7,978 nt of DNA from Cyanobacteria bacterium UBA11370 (GCA_003486645.1 DNGI01000034.1:2811-10788), one strand, 5' to 3'; shown: positions 1-7,075, counted from the first letter of the stretch. The notes: generated by a model not told the origin, from the letters alone. Numbers and translations: made by a program.

Positions 1-86
1 TTGTTGTTTGTTGTTGGTTATTTTGAGTTTTCATGCCAGAGGCTCCTTGAACTGGTCGTTTATTTCTGCCGCGCTGCACTAGAGGC

Positions 87-115
87 AAAAAAAGGGGAAG
101 CGATCGCCCCCCCTT
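87..115 (-). terminator. Rho-independent terminator of the RND efflux operon
   Basis: Read on the minus strand, 27 bases past the permease stop codon, the sequence forms a stem AAGGGG (115-110) pairing with CCCCTT (97-92), followed by a run of T (91-87). The loop contains the cyanobacterial octamer GCGATCGC (100-107), which is itself palindromic and could extend the hairpin. Position, GC-rich stem and T-run all fit an intrinsic terminator, so the operon probably contains only the two genes seen here. Confidence 0.72.
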
Positions 116-141
116 GTTATGCTTCAAAAGCACTACAGCGG

Positions 142-3100
142 TTAGTCTACCGATGGTTGCGGTTGTGCATTTACCGGAAAACTCGTCTTAACCGCCGTGT
201 TTTTTTGTTTGGGTATCAACCGCTTGCCAAACTTAGCGTAGAGAGCAGGAATTACTAACAAAGTCAAGGCTGTGGAGGTAAATAACCCCCCCAAAACCAC
301 GATTGCCAACGGTTGTAAAATTTCATTTCCGGCTCCACTGGCGATCGCTAACGGCAGCATCCCTAATGCGGAGGTAAGAGCAGTCATCAGGATGGCATTG
401 ATTCGTTCCAGAGACCCTTGGACAATCACATCTTTAAGGTACATTCCCTGAGCAAACTTGTTGTTGTAGTTATCTACTAGCAACAAGCCGTTGCGGACAG
501 CAACACCAAATAGGGTAATAAAGCCAATGAGAGAAGCGATCGAAATGACACCCCCACTCAGGGCGATCGAGACAATGCCACCTACGAGTGCTAACGGTAA
601 GTTAATCATGATAGCGATCGTGGCAGGAAGTGATTTAACGGAGAAAAACATCAACACTGTAATGACGATCGCCGCTAGGATACTATACACCAGTAGGTTA
701 TTAGTAGCGCGTTCCTCCGATTCAAACTGTCCGCCGTATTGGATAAAGTAGCCATTGGGCAACTGCATGTTTTGCCGAATCTGAGCTTGAATATCGCCGA
801 CTACACTACCTAAATCACGCTCGGCAACGTTGGCTGAAACGACAATTAAGCGCGAAACGTTTTCCCGATTCACCACATTGGCTCCCATGCCGTAGTCAAC
901 TTTAGCAACGGTACTGAGCGGGATGGTTTTCCCAGTCGGAGTGGAGATGGGAATAGCGCGAATCGCATCTAAACTATTACGAGCCTTTTCCGTCAGTGAG
1001 ACGGAGATATCAATAAGCTGCTGGTTTTCTGCTACTTGCGATACCACCCGACCATTAAGAGCGGTTTCTACAACATCTGACAGTTGTTCCATGCTTAATC
1101 CATAAGTCGCCGCCGCCGCACGATTGTATTGGATTTGCACCTGACGTATGGGCAGTTGAGGTTCAATCTGTAAGTCTACAACTCCGGCAATCGGTTCGAT
1201 GACATCGCGGACTTGTTCACCGATCTTACGGAGTTCAGCTAAATCAGGACCAAAGATTTTGATGGCGATCGCACTTCTGACTCCAGAAAGTACCTCATCC
1301 ATGCGGTGGGAGATAAACCCGCCAATATTAGGCGCGACACCAGGCAACTTCAGGAAAGCTTGACGCAGTTGTTTAACGCTGGCTTCGCGGTCTTTGAGCG
1401 CTGTATCGCTGAGTTCCACATCTACGTGCGCCATACTGACTCCTGCACCATCGGCATCACCAGGAGCACGTCCCGCCCGTACCTGTACCCACTCATACAG
1501 GGGATTATCCTTAAGGGAATTGTACAGCACCATCCCTGCCCGATTCGTCATATCTAGCGAAACACCAGGGAACAACACCATCGAGTTGACCATCGACTTT
1601 TCCTGGAATTCCGGCAGGAATACCCGTCCTAGGGAAGGTACGATCGCAAAAGCCGTCACTAAAGCTGCCAGTGCCACACCCAAAATAATTTGGGGTACTC
1701 GTAGGGACAGATTCAGCAACGGGCGATAGAGTCGTTCTGCCCAACGGGACACAAACGTGCCTTCCTGGGGCAAGGTTTGATTTGCCAGCAAAATCGCACA
1801 AAGGGCAGGGGAAAGGGTCATGGCAACGAGGGTTGAAGCCGCGATTGAAAACAAATATGCCAATCCCATCGGGGCAAAAATACGCCCTTCCACGCCAGTC
1901 AAACTGAAAATTGGTGCAAATACCACAATGATGATTACTGTGGAAAAAATCACCGCCAGCCGTACCTCTACAGACGTGTCATAGACGACTTGAAAGGGGT
2001 GCTTAGGATTGCCTTGTGCTTGATTGGTTCGGAGTCCGCGATAGCAGTTTTCCATGTCTACGATCGAGTCATCTACGACCGATCCAATGGCAACCACTAA
2101 TCCACCCAACGTCATGGTGTTGATGCCCAAGCCAAACGCTTTCATGAACATCAACCCAATCAACAAAGATAGGGGAATCGCGCTCAGGGTAATCACCGCA
2201 GTACGCCAATTCATCAAAAACAGCAGCATGATCACCGACACGATAATGATGCCTTCCACCAAGGAACCACTGACATTGCGAATGGCAGTATCAATAAAAT
2301 TAGATTGACGAAATGTTTGCGCCACCTTTACGTCCGGAGGAAAGGTTGGCTGCAATGATTGCATCACGGCTTCCACCGCTTTAGTGACAGTGGGAGTATC
2401 GACATCGGGCTGTTTATTAATCATCAGCACCACCGCAGGCTGCCCGTTAAAGCTGGCATCCCCGCGCTTCAGTGCTGCACCCGTTTGCACCTGTGCCACG
2501 TCTTGGAGCAAAATCGGTTTGCCATCCTGCACCTTTACTACTGATTGCTGCAAGTCTTGAATAGATTTCACCTGTCCAATGCCGCGGACCAGCAGTTCTT
2601 GACCACCGCCAATCAGGAAGCCACCGGGAGCATTGGAATTTGCTCCCCTAGCGGCATCGGTAACTTCGGTGAGAGAGACGTTCAGCGATCGCAGCTTTGC
2701 CGGATCGACCAGCACTTGTTCTTGGCGTTCATCTCCCCCATAAATGGTGACTTGAGAGACTCCCGGTACTGAAAGAATTTGATTGCTGAGGGTTACTTCC
2801 ACCAGTCGGCGCAGTTCCATCAGCGAGGTTTTCCCCGGCCCGTTGACAGTGAAGGCGTACTGCAAAATCGTACCCAACGGGGATACTAGAGGCGAAATTT
2901 CTGGTGGATGAGTGCCTTCTGGAAGCTGATTGGTGACTTGCTGGAGCCGTTCTGTCACCGATTGCCGCGCTTTGTAAATATCAGCATTTTGGTCAAACAC
3001 CACCTGCACCATCGATAGCCCTACCTTAGAGGACGATCGCACCGTCGTCACCCCTGGCAAGCCATTCACAGCACTTTCAATGGGTACGGTAATTTGCGTT

Positions 3101-3297
3101 TCCACTTCTTCTGGAGCTAGTCCAGTCGCTTCGGTTTGAATATCGACTTGAGGCGGTGCAAATTCGGGAAACACATCCAGTGGCATCTGGGTGACGCTGA
3201 CAACACCCCACAGGGTAATCAAAATGGCAGCCACAACGATGAACCAGCGTTGGGTGATCGAGTTTTTGAGGGTCTGATTCAGAATCGTGTTAAACAT
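142..3297 (-). CDS. Heavy-metal efflux RND permease (CusA/CzcA/NrsA family)
   Basis: This is the inner-membrane proton/metal antiporter of a tripartite pump that expels metal ions from periplasm or cytoplasm. Its 1051 residues match the usual length of the HME-RND family. The layout is complete: TM1 at about 17-36, a periplasmic loop at 37-340, TM2-6 at about 343-503, TM7 at about 535-554, a second periplasmic loop at 557-867, and TM8-12 at about 870-1021. The TM4 signature AIGSVVDDSIVDMEN (403-417) keeps the proton-relay acids D409 and E416. It has Ala where CzcA has the Asp of DFG, which resembles CusA-type pumps. M622 appears to align with one CusA copper-site Met, but E668 stands where another would be, as in divalent-metal pumps. 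Substrate is therefore uncertain (Ni, Co, Zn, Cd or Cu). The ATG lies 6 bases after the upstream gene's stop, with AGGGGG about 13 bases upstream, so co-translation is likely. Confidence 0.96.
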   Translation of the reverse strand: MFNTILNQTLKNSITQRWFIVVAAILITLWGVVSVTQMPLDVFPEFAPPQVDIQTEATGLAPEEVETQITVPIESAVNGLPGVTTVRSSSKVGLSMVQVVFDQNADIYKARQSVTERLQQVTNQLPEGTHPPEISPLVSPLGTILQYAFTVNGPGKTSLMELRRLVEVTLSNQILSVPGVSQVTIYGGDERQEQVLVDPAKLRSLNVSLTEVTDAARGANSNAPGGFLIGGGQELLVRGIGQVKSIQDLQQSVVKVQDGKPILLQDVAQVQTGAALKRGDASFNGQPAVVLMINKQPDVDTPTVTKAVEAVMQSLQPTFPPDVKVAQTFRQSNFIDTAIRNVSGSLVEGIIIVSVIMLLFLMNWRTAVITLSAIPLSLLIGLMFMKAFGLGINTMTLGGLVVAIGSVVDDSIVDMENCYRGLRTNQAQGNPKHPFQVVYDTSVEVRLAVIFSTVIIIVVFAPIFSLTGVEGRIFAPMGLAYLFSIAASTLVAMTLSPALCAILLANQTLPQEGTFVSRWAERLYRPLLNLSLRVPQIILGVALAALVTAFAIVPSLGRVFLPEFQEKSMVNSMVLFPGVSLDMTNRAGMVLYNSLKDNPLYEWVQVRAGRAPGDADGAGVSMAHVDVELSDTALKDREASVKQLRQAFLKLPGVAPNIGGFISHRMDEVLSGVRSAIAIKIFGPDLAELRKIGEQVRDVIEPIAGVVDLQIEPQLPIRQVQIQYNRAAAATYGLSMEQLSDVVETALNGRVVSQVAENQQLIDISVSLTEKARNSLDAIRAIPISTPTGKTIPLSTVAKVDYGMGANVVNRENVSRLIVVSANVAERDLGSVVGDIQAQIRQNMQLPNGYFIQYGGQFESEERATNNLLVYSILAAIVITVLMFFSVKSLPATIAIMINLPLALVGGIVSIALSGGVISIASLIGFITLFGVAVRNGLLLVDNYNNKFAQGMYLKDVIVQGSLERINAILMTALTSALGMLPLAIASGAGNEILQPLAIVVLGGLFTSTALTLLVIPALYAKFGKRLIPKQKNTAVKTSFPVNAQPQPSVD

Positions 3298-3303
3298 CTT
3301 AAG

Positions 3304-3957
3304 TTAGAAGCCCCCTTTCTTGTCAGAAAAGACGCTCTTTTTCTTACGGATACTTACCAGCGAGACCGCCCCGACCAACAGCACGACTCCACCACCCGCA
3401 GCAGCTAACATCCCCATCGGAAATCCACTTTTTTGGGGTGCGACTTCGCTAGGCTGTTGGGTCATATTGCCAGAGGCATCGTGGCTATGAGGTATGCCTT
3501 TGGCATCTGCCTGAGCATGGGTAGCGTCTGCGGAACTAGGTGCTTGGGTTTTGCGAGATTCGGCATAGAGCGACAAGCTACCTTGGGTGACGAGCTTTTC
3601 CCCAATCGATAAGCCTTCTGTTACTTCAACCTGTTCGCCCTTGGTCGTGCCCGTTGTAATTTCAACTGGCTCATAAAAATTGTCATATTGCACAAAGACT
3701 AGTTGCTTGCCGTCAGCATCCACCAATGCAGTAACAGGAACCATCACCCCTGATCCCCCCTCGGCAGATTGAGTTATCGGCGTGACAACAATACCCAACA
3801 TCTGATCGGTTTCAGCATTCACCTGTACTCGTTGCACACCACCTGTGGCTTGAAACTCATCGCCATGTCCGACATGGGAAAAAGCAACATCTGGTATGGA
3901 AAGCAGGAGGGTTGTAATCAGTACAGACTCTAGTAAAGGTTTGTGCCGATAACGCAT
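3304..3957 (-). CDS. Short exported RND adaptor-like protein (reduced CzcB/NrsB type)
   Basis: The product is 217 residues. A signal peptide (about 1-27, cleavage after VAFS) exposes a His-containing start, HVGHGDE (28-34). Residues about 40-62 (QVNAETDQMLGIVVTPI) resemble the first strand region of CzcB/NrsB adaptors. Residues 71-135 (VMVPVTALVDADGKQLVFV onward, then GEQVEVTEGLSIGEKLVTQG) resemble the membrane-proximal domain that follows the beta-barrel. The lipoyl/barrel-sandwich and helical hairpin normally between these parts are absent. A Ser/Ala/His-rich linker (136-176, with HSHD at 157-160) leads to a C-terminal membrane helix (about 181-203) and a basic tail, RKKK. It is the first gene of the efflux operon, 6 bases from the permease, so a role in that pump is likely. 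It may be a natural mini-adaptor or accessory subunit, or a full adaptor that lost its middle in frame. No strong ribosome-binding site precedes the ATG. Confidence 0.8.
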   Translation of the reverse strand: MRYRHKPLLESVLITTLLLSIPDVAFSHVGHGDEFQATGGVQRVQVNAETDQMLGIVVTPITQSAEGGSGVMVPVTALVDADGKQLVFVQYDNFYEPVEITTGTTKGEQVEVTEGLSIGEKLVTQGSLSLYAESRKTQAPSSADATHAQADAKGIPHSHDASGNMTQQPSEVAPQKSGFPMGMLAAAGGGVVLLVGAVSLVSIRKKKSVFSDKKGGF

Positions 3958-3994
3958 GGTTCACTCGCTCTAGGTTTACAAAAATCCCCATTAG

Positions 3995-4010
3995 TCTGCC
4001 AAAGGGCAGA
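3995..4010. promoter_or_regulatory. Inverted repeat TCTGCC-AAAG-GGCAGA, possible operator
   Basis: A perfect 6-bp inverted repeat (3995-4000 and 4005-4010) with a 4-base spacer sits mid-way in the divergent control region and overlaps the possible minus-strand -35. It could bind a dimeric regulator. It has no T-run, so a terminator is unlikely. Confidence 0.4.
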
Positions 4011-4027
4011 TGAAATTGAGGTGAAAT
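4011..4027 (+). promoter_or_regulatory. Direct repeat TGAAAT-N5-TGAAAT, candidate response-regulator site
   Basis: Two identical hexamers (4011-4016 and 4022-4027) are offset by 11 bp, about one helical turn. OmpR/PhoB-family regulators, to which the adjacent gene belongs, typically bind tandem half-sites with this period. The second copy ends 14 bases before the candidate -10 of rppA, a suitable position for class II activation or autoregulation. The family rule is established; binding at this site is inference. Confidence 0.5.
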
Positions 4028-4075
4028 GGAAGCTGTTTCGATAAAATCAAGCTCGTGGTTGATTTCTCTAGAGCA

Positions 4076-4768
4076 ATGCGAATTCTGTTGGTAGAAGATG
4101 AAGCGGATTTGGGACTGGCAATTAAGCAAGTCTTAGTCAGCGAAAAATATGTGGTGGATTGGGTGGTGAACGGTTCTCAGGCATGGGACTGTCTCGAAAG
4201 TCAGTGGACGGACTACACGGTGGCAATCGTTGATTGGCTTTTACCAGAGATGTCGGGATTAGAATTATGTCAACGGCTCAGATTGCACAAAAATCCTTTA
4301 CCCGTGCTGATGCTTACAGCTCTGGGTCAGCCTGAAAACCTCGTGGCAGGGCTGGATGCCGGAGCGGATGATTACTTGGTCAAACCGTTTGTGATGGAAG
4401 AACTACTGGCGCGGCTGCGGGCACTTCAGCGGCGATCGCCCAACCTCCAACCGCAATCGCTGACCGCTGGAGCATTTACCCTGGATTACGCCAACAATGC
4501 CCTGTGCAACAGACTAGCCCAACTCCCACAAACGATTCCTTTAACGGTCAAGGAATTTCAAATCCTTGCTTATCTAATGCAAAATCCTGATCGCATCATT
4601 TCGGGTAGCAAAATTCGGCATCAACTTTGGGATCTAGAAGAAGAACCGATTAGCAATGTAGTCGCGGCACAAATGCGGTTGTTGCGCCGCAAGTTAGCCA
4701 GCTATGGATGCAACTGCCCAATCGAAACAATTCCTGGGCAGGGCTATCGATTCAACACATCTTTGTAA
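4076..4768 (+). CDS. rppA: OmpR-family response regulator, RppA/NrsR type
   Basis: This is a cytoplasmic two-component transcription factor of 230 residues from the ATG. The receiver domain (1-115) has the acidic pair E7/D8, phosphoacceptor D53 in VDWLLPEMSG, T81 and K103 in KPF. A winged-helix DNA-binding domain follows (about 132-228), ending in the typical GQGYRFN wing. The reading frame also opens at a GTG (4055) seven codons upstream, but the ATG is preferred: it starts directly at the conserved MRILLVEDE and lies downstream of the probable transcription start. In Synechocystis the RppA/NrsR regulator works with RppB/NrsS and has been linked to nickel-efflux control and photosynthetic redox gene expression. 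Here it is divergent from an RND operon and 9 bases upstream of the kinase, the same arrangement. All catalytic residues are intact, so it could still act even though its kinase gene is interrupted. Confidence 0.93.
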   Translation: MRILLVEDEADLGLAIKQVLVSEKYVVDWVVNGSQAWDCLESQWTDYTVAIVDWLLPEMSGLELCQRLRLHKNPLPVLMLTALGQPENLVAGLDAGADDYLVKPFVMEELLARLRALQRRSPNLQPQSLTAGAFTLDYANNALCNRLAQLPQTIPLTVKEFQILAYLMQNPDRIISGSKIRHQLWDLEEEPISNVVAAQMRLLRRKLASYGCNCPIETIPGQGYRFNTSL

Positions 4769-4777
4769 ACCGCCATC

Positions 4778-5233
4778 ATGAACAGCCACCAACTGTTTCG
4801 TCACAGCCGTATCCGTTTAGCACTCTGGTATGCAGGAGTGATGGGGGTAATTTTGAGCCTATCCGGGTTTGGTATGTATGGAACACTGATTCAGGCAAAC
4901 TGGGCAGCGTTGGAACGGGAAATTGAGTCGATCGCTGGAACGCTGCATGATAGCCTTGAACCCATTCTGCCTGCTTCAGAAGACCCCACAGCGATTTTGC
5001 AGCAGATTTTTCCTGAATTGTGTTTGGTTGGACAACCCTGTAATACGAGTCCAACGTTGATTCAACGGCATACAACGGGAATTAGCGATCGCAACACCTA
5101 CTATATTCGTCTGTTCGATCATCAAGGTAAACTCCTCGCCTTTTCGCCGAATCAAGCCTCATATCTGCCCCAAACCCTAAATCCTGCTCCGTGGCAAACC
5201 TGGCGGAGTACTGACGGCATTCGCTATCACTAA
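4778..5233 (+). CDS. N-terminal fragment of RppB-type kinase: membrane anchor and sensor part
   Basis: This frame of 151 residues begins at an ATG 9 bases after the regulator's stop, with no clear ribosome-binding site, so translational coupling is likely. It contains a short basic cytoplasmic start, one membrane helix (about 13-35) and most of the periplasmic sensing region (36-151). That region has two cysteines, C82 and C88, in ELCLVGQPC, possible metal or redox ligands. It has no catalytic domain. If produced alone it would be a membrane-anchored periplasmic stub without kinase activity. Confidence 0.7.
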   Translation: MNSHQLFRHSRIRLALWYAGVMGVILSLSGFGMYGTLIQANWAALEREIESIAGTLHDSLEPILPASEDPTAILQQIFPELCLVGQPCNTSPTLIQRHTTGISDRNTYYIRLFDHQGKLLAFSPNQASYLPQTLNPAPWQTWRSTDGIRYH

Positions 5234-5245
5234 TTCACCACGATT

Positions 5246-6160
5246 TTGCACAGCGCCAATGCCCATCATGTGGCAGATAAAACTAGCTCCCATCCATCCT
5301 GGGGCTACATCCAAATTGGGCGCACTTTAGCACCCTTTGATTCTGAAGCAAGACGGATTCAATTGATTTTTGTAGTAAGCTTTCCCCTTGCCCTCGGCTT
5401 GGTCGCTGTTTCTAGTTGGTGGCTCTCAGGATTAGCGATGCAGCCAATTTATCAGTCCTATCAGCAGCAGCAACAGTTTACTGCCAACGCTGCCCACGAA
5501 TTGCGATCGCCCCTTGCCAGCCTCTTAGCCACTGTAGAAGCTATCCTACGAGTGCCGCAGTCGAATCCGCAACAGATGCAAACTATGCTCCAAACAGTTG
5601 AACGGCAGGGACGACGCTTGAGCCATTTAATAGCAGACTTACTCTTTTTGACCAGTCTTGAGCAAAATTCATCACCAAAACCTTTTCAACCTTGTTGCTT
5701 AAATGATTTAATCAGCGATTTGACGGAGGAATTTTTAGAGCTTGCAACGATAGCTGAAATTCACCTAGTCAATCAAATTCCCAATTACAAAATTTATGTT
5801 TTGGGAAACGAGTCTCAGCTTTACCGTCTGGTGTCAAACTTAATAGCTAATGCAATTCAGTACACGCCGAGTGGAGGTCATGTGGTGATTAGCTTAACAG
5901 CTCGTGATCGCACCGCATTCATCAGTGTGAAAGATACAGGAATTGGGATTGCAAGCGCACAACAAACCCGCATCTTTGAGCGCTTTTACCGTGTTGATAG
6001 TGATCGCTCTCGAAAAACGGGTGGAACTGGGTTAGGCTTGGCAATTGTCCAGGCGATCTCGCAGGTTCACCAGGGTAGCATTCAAGTTCAGAGCGAACTT
6101 GGTCAAGGAACAATATTTACCCTGCGATTACCCTTAATGTACGAATCAAAAATACCCTAA
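5246..6160 (+). CDS. C-terminal fragment of RppB-type kinase: second membrane helix and catalytic core
   Basis: This frame lies in the same register as the N-terminal part. Possible restart codons are TTG at 5246, 12 bases after the stop, or GTG at 5270; neither has a visible ribosome-binding site. Numbering from TTG, it carries the second membrane helix (39-61), a very short juxtamembrane segment without a classical HAMP domain (QPIYQSYQQQQQ), the phosphoacceptor His box NAAHELRSPL (H84), N box (N202 in NLIANAIQYT), G1 box DTGIGIA (230-236), F box FERFYR (244-249) and G2 box GGTGLGLAI (259-267). The catalytic core is complete, so a restarted product could be an unregulated kinase. The frame ends in TAA followed by an A-run. 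Confidence 0.75.
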   Translation: MHSANAHHVADKTSSHPSWGYIQIGRTLAPFDSEARRIQLIFVVSFPLALGLVAVSSWWLSGLAMQPIYQSYQQQQQFTANAAHELRSPLASLLATVEAILRVPQSNPQQMQTMLQTVERQGRRLSHLIADLLFLTSLEQNSSPKPFQPCCLNDLISDLTEEFLELATIAEIHLVNQIPNYKIYVLGNESQLYRLVSNLIANAIQYTPSGGHVVISLTARDRTAFISVKDTGIGIASAQQTRIFERFYRVDSDRSRKTGGTGLGLAIVQAISQVHQGSIQVQSELGQGTIFTLRLPLMYESKIP

Positions 6161-6223
6161 AAAAAAATTCCCCAAAACAGTGTGTGGTGTTTCAGCGGAG
6201 TAGGCGAAAATAGAAGGTTGATG

Positions 6224-6240
6224 CAGCCGCAGGGCTGTTT
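6224..6240 (+). terminator. Weak hairpin CAGCC-GCAG-GGCTG-TTT before bioD
   Basis: A 5-bp GC-rich stem (6224-6228 with 6233-6237) with a 4-base loop is followed by only three T residues. It lies 64 bases after the kinase stop codon and could be a weak terminator for the two-component operon. The short T-run makes this uncertain, and a structure in the bioD leader is an alternative. Confidence 0.25.
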
Positions 6241-6266
6241 CATTACTAATAACAAACAACCAACCA

Positions 6267-6953
6267 ATGACAACTAACAATACTTTACTCATTAGTGGCA
6301 CAAACACCGATGCAGGCAAAACAGTTTTGACTTGTGCGTTAGCCGCTTATTATCAAACGTACTATCCTCAGAAACGTATAGGGATTTTTAAGCCGATTCA
6401 GACAGGGATTGGCGATCGCGAACTTTACCACAAATTATTCGATTTAACTCAAACCCCTCAAGAAATCACTCCATTACAGTTTGAAACGCCTGTAGCACCT
6501 CCCGTCGCCGCAGAACGGGAAGGACGGCAAATCGAACTTGCGCCCGTTTGGCAAGCGTTTAATACCCTGCGACTCAACCGAGATTTTGTTTTGGTGGAAG
6601 GGTTGGGAGGATTGGGTTCACCTGTGACTCATGAACTAACGGTGGCAGATTTAGCCAGAGATTGGCGATTGCCTGTGGTGTTGGTTGTGCCTGTACAATT
6701 GGGAGCGATCGCGCAAACTGTTGCTAATATTGCTCTCGCCCGTCAGTGCGGTATCCAACTTCAAGGGATTGTTCTCAATTGCGTTCAATCCTGTTCAACC
6801 CAAGAAATTGCTGATTGGACACCGATTGATCTGATCGAGTCTTTGACCAACGTCCCGGTTTTGGGTATTTTACCTTATTTAACTGACCCAACTGATTTGT
6901 CCAAATTGGCTCAAGTTGCGTCTGATTTAGAGATAGAACGATTAATTCATTAG
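6267..6953 (+). CDS. bioD: ATP-dependent dethiobiotin synthetase BioD
   Basis: This cytoplasmic enzyme of biotin synthesis closes the ureido ring of 7,8-diaminopelargonate with CO2 and ATP to give dethiobiotin. The 228 residues match the family length. The N-terminal P-loop GTNTDAGKT (11-19) carries K18 and T19. FKPIQTG (41-47) supplies the conserved substrate-binding Lys (K42). [11 protein letters not shown] (110-120) is the VEG(A/L)GG motif with the metal-binding Glu E111. PVVLVV and GIVLNC are the expected later strands. No clear ribosome-binding site precedes the ATG, and the leader is A/C-rich (AACAAACAACCAACCA). It faces recO tail to tail and shares no obvious function with the metal-regulation genes upstream, so it probably has its own promoter, which I could not place. 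Other bio genes are not in the window. Confidence 0.93.
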   Translation: MTTNNTLLISGTNTDAGKTVLTCALAAYYQTYYPQKRIGIFKPIQTGIGDRELYHKLFDLTQTPQEITPLQFETPVAPPVAAEREGRQIELAPVWQAFNTLRLNRDFVLVEGLGGLGSPVTHELTVADLARDWRLPVVLVVPVQLGAIAQTVANIALARQCGIQLQGIVLNCVQSCSTQEIADWTPIDLIESLTNVPVLGILPYLTDPTDLSKLAQVASDLEIERLIH

Positions 6954-7013
6954 ACCTAAATAACCTTTCATACTATAGCTTGACTGAACAAGAATAAGAA
7001 CGATAACTATCAA

Positions 7014-7034
7014 CAATTAGCAATTAGCAATTAG
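7014..7034. repeat. Heptanucleotide tandem repeat (CAATTAG)x3
   Basis: Three perfect copies of CAATTAG are followed by decayed copies CGATTGG and CAATACC (to 7048). The array fills part of the 122-base gap between the convergent bioD and recO stop codons. Short tandem heptamers of this kind are typical of filamentous cyanobacterial intergenic DNA. I see no clear terminator hairpin in this gap. Confidence 0.8.
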
Positions 7035-7075
7035 CGATTGGCAATACCTGGATTTATAACTAGCAACTTACGTGA

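Larger units (their letters stand above)
3958..4075. promoter_or_regulatory. Divergent control region between the efflux operon and rppA
   Basis: These 118 bases separate the two start codons and must hold both promoters. On the plus strand, TAAAAT (4042-4047) is a plausible -10 box. Transcription would then begin near 4053-4055, leaving a short leader to the ATG at 4076. On the minus strand, TTGGCA (4002-3997) is a possible -35, with a poor -10 (GTAAAC) 17 bases on. Between these lie the direct and inverted repeats listed separately. In the comparable Synechocystis nrs locus the response regulator acts from the equivalent divergent region; that it does so here is inference. Confidence 0.6.
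4778..6160 (+). pseudogene. rppB: Sensor histidine kinase RppB/NrsS type, interrupted by an in-frame stop
   Basis: The kinase partner of the upstream regulator is encoded here over 461 codons in one continuous frame, broken only by TAA at codon 152 (5231-5233). The sequence before the stop ends in GIRYH. After it the same frame continues through FTTILHS to WGYIQIGRTL, the part of RppB-type kinases just before the second membrane helix. From memory of the family, a Gln codon (CAA) is expected right after RYH, so one C-to-T change would explain the TAA. No frameshift is needed, and both sides look well conserved, including every kinase motif, which points to a recent change or a sequencing error. 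If real, no full-length membrane sensor is made unless the stop is read through. The two frames on either side are listed separately. Confidence 0.75.

Noticed and set aside
1..258. Open frame on the plus strand at the left edge
   Set aside because: It runs antisense through the terminator and the 3' end of the permease and has no recognisable domain; 1-86 alone shows no gene signal.
1511..1801. Minus-strand frame inside the permease gene
   Set aside because: It is an alternative frame of a well-conserved gene with low-complexity composition.
4055..4075. GTG start for rppA seven codons upstream
   Set aside because: It lies at or beside the predicted transcription start and adds residues not seen at the start of receiver domains; ATG 4076 fits better.
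3857..4129. Minus-strand frame across the divergent control region
   Set aside because: It overlaps the starts of two convincing genes and resembles no protein family.
5234..5245. Frameshift as the cause of the kinase interruption
   Set aside because: Both halves are in the same frame, so only a stop codon separates them.
7014..7048. CRISPR array
   Set aside because: Units are 7 bases, contiguous, without spacers.
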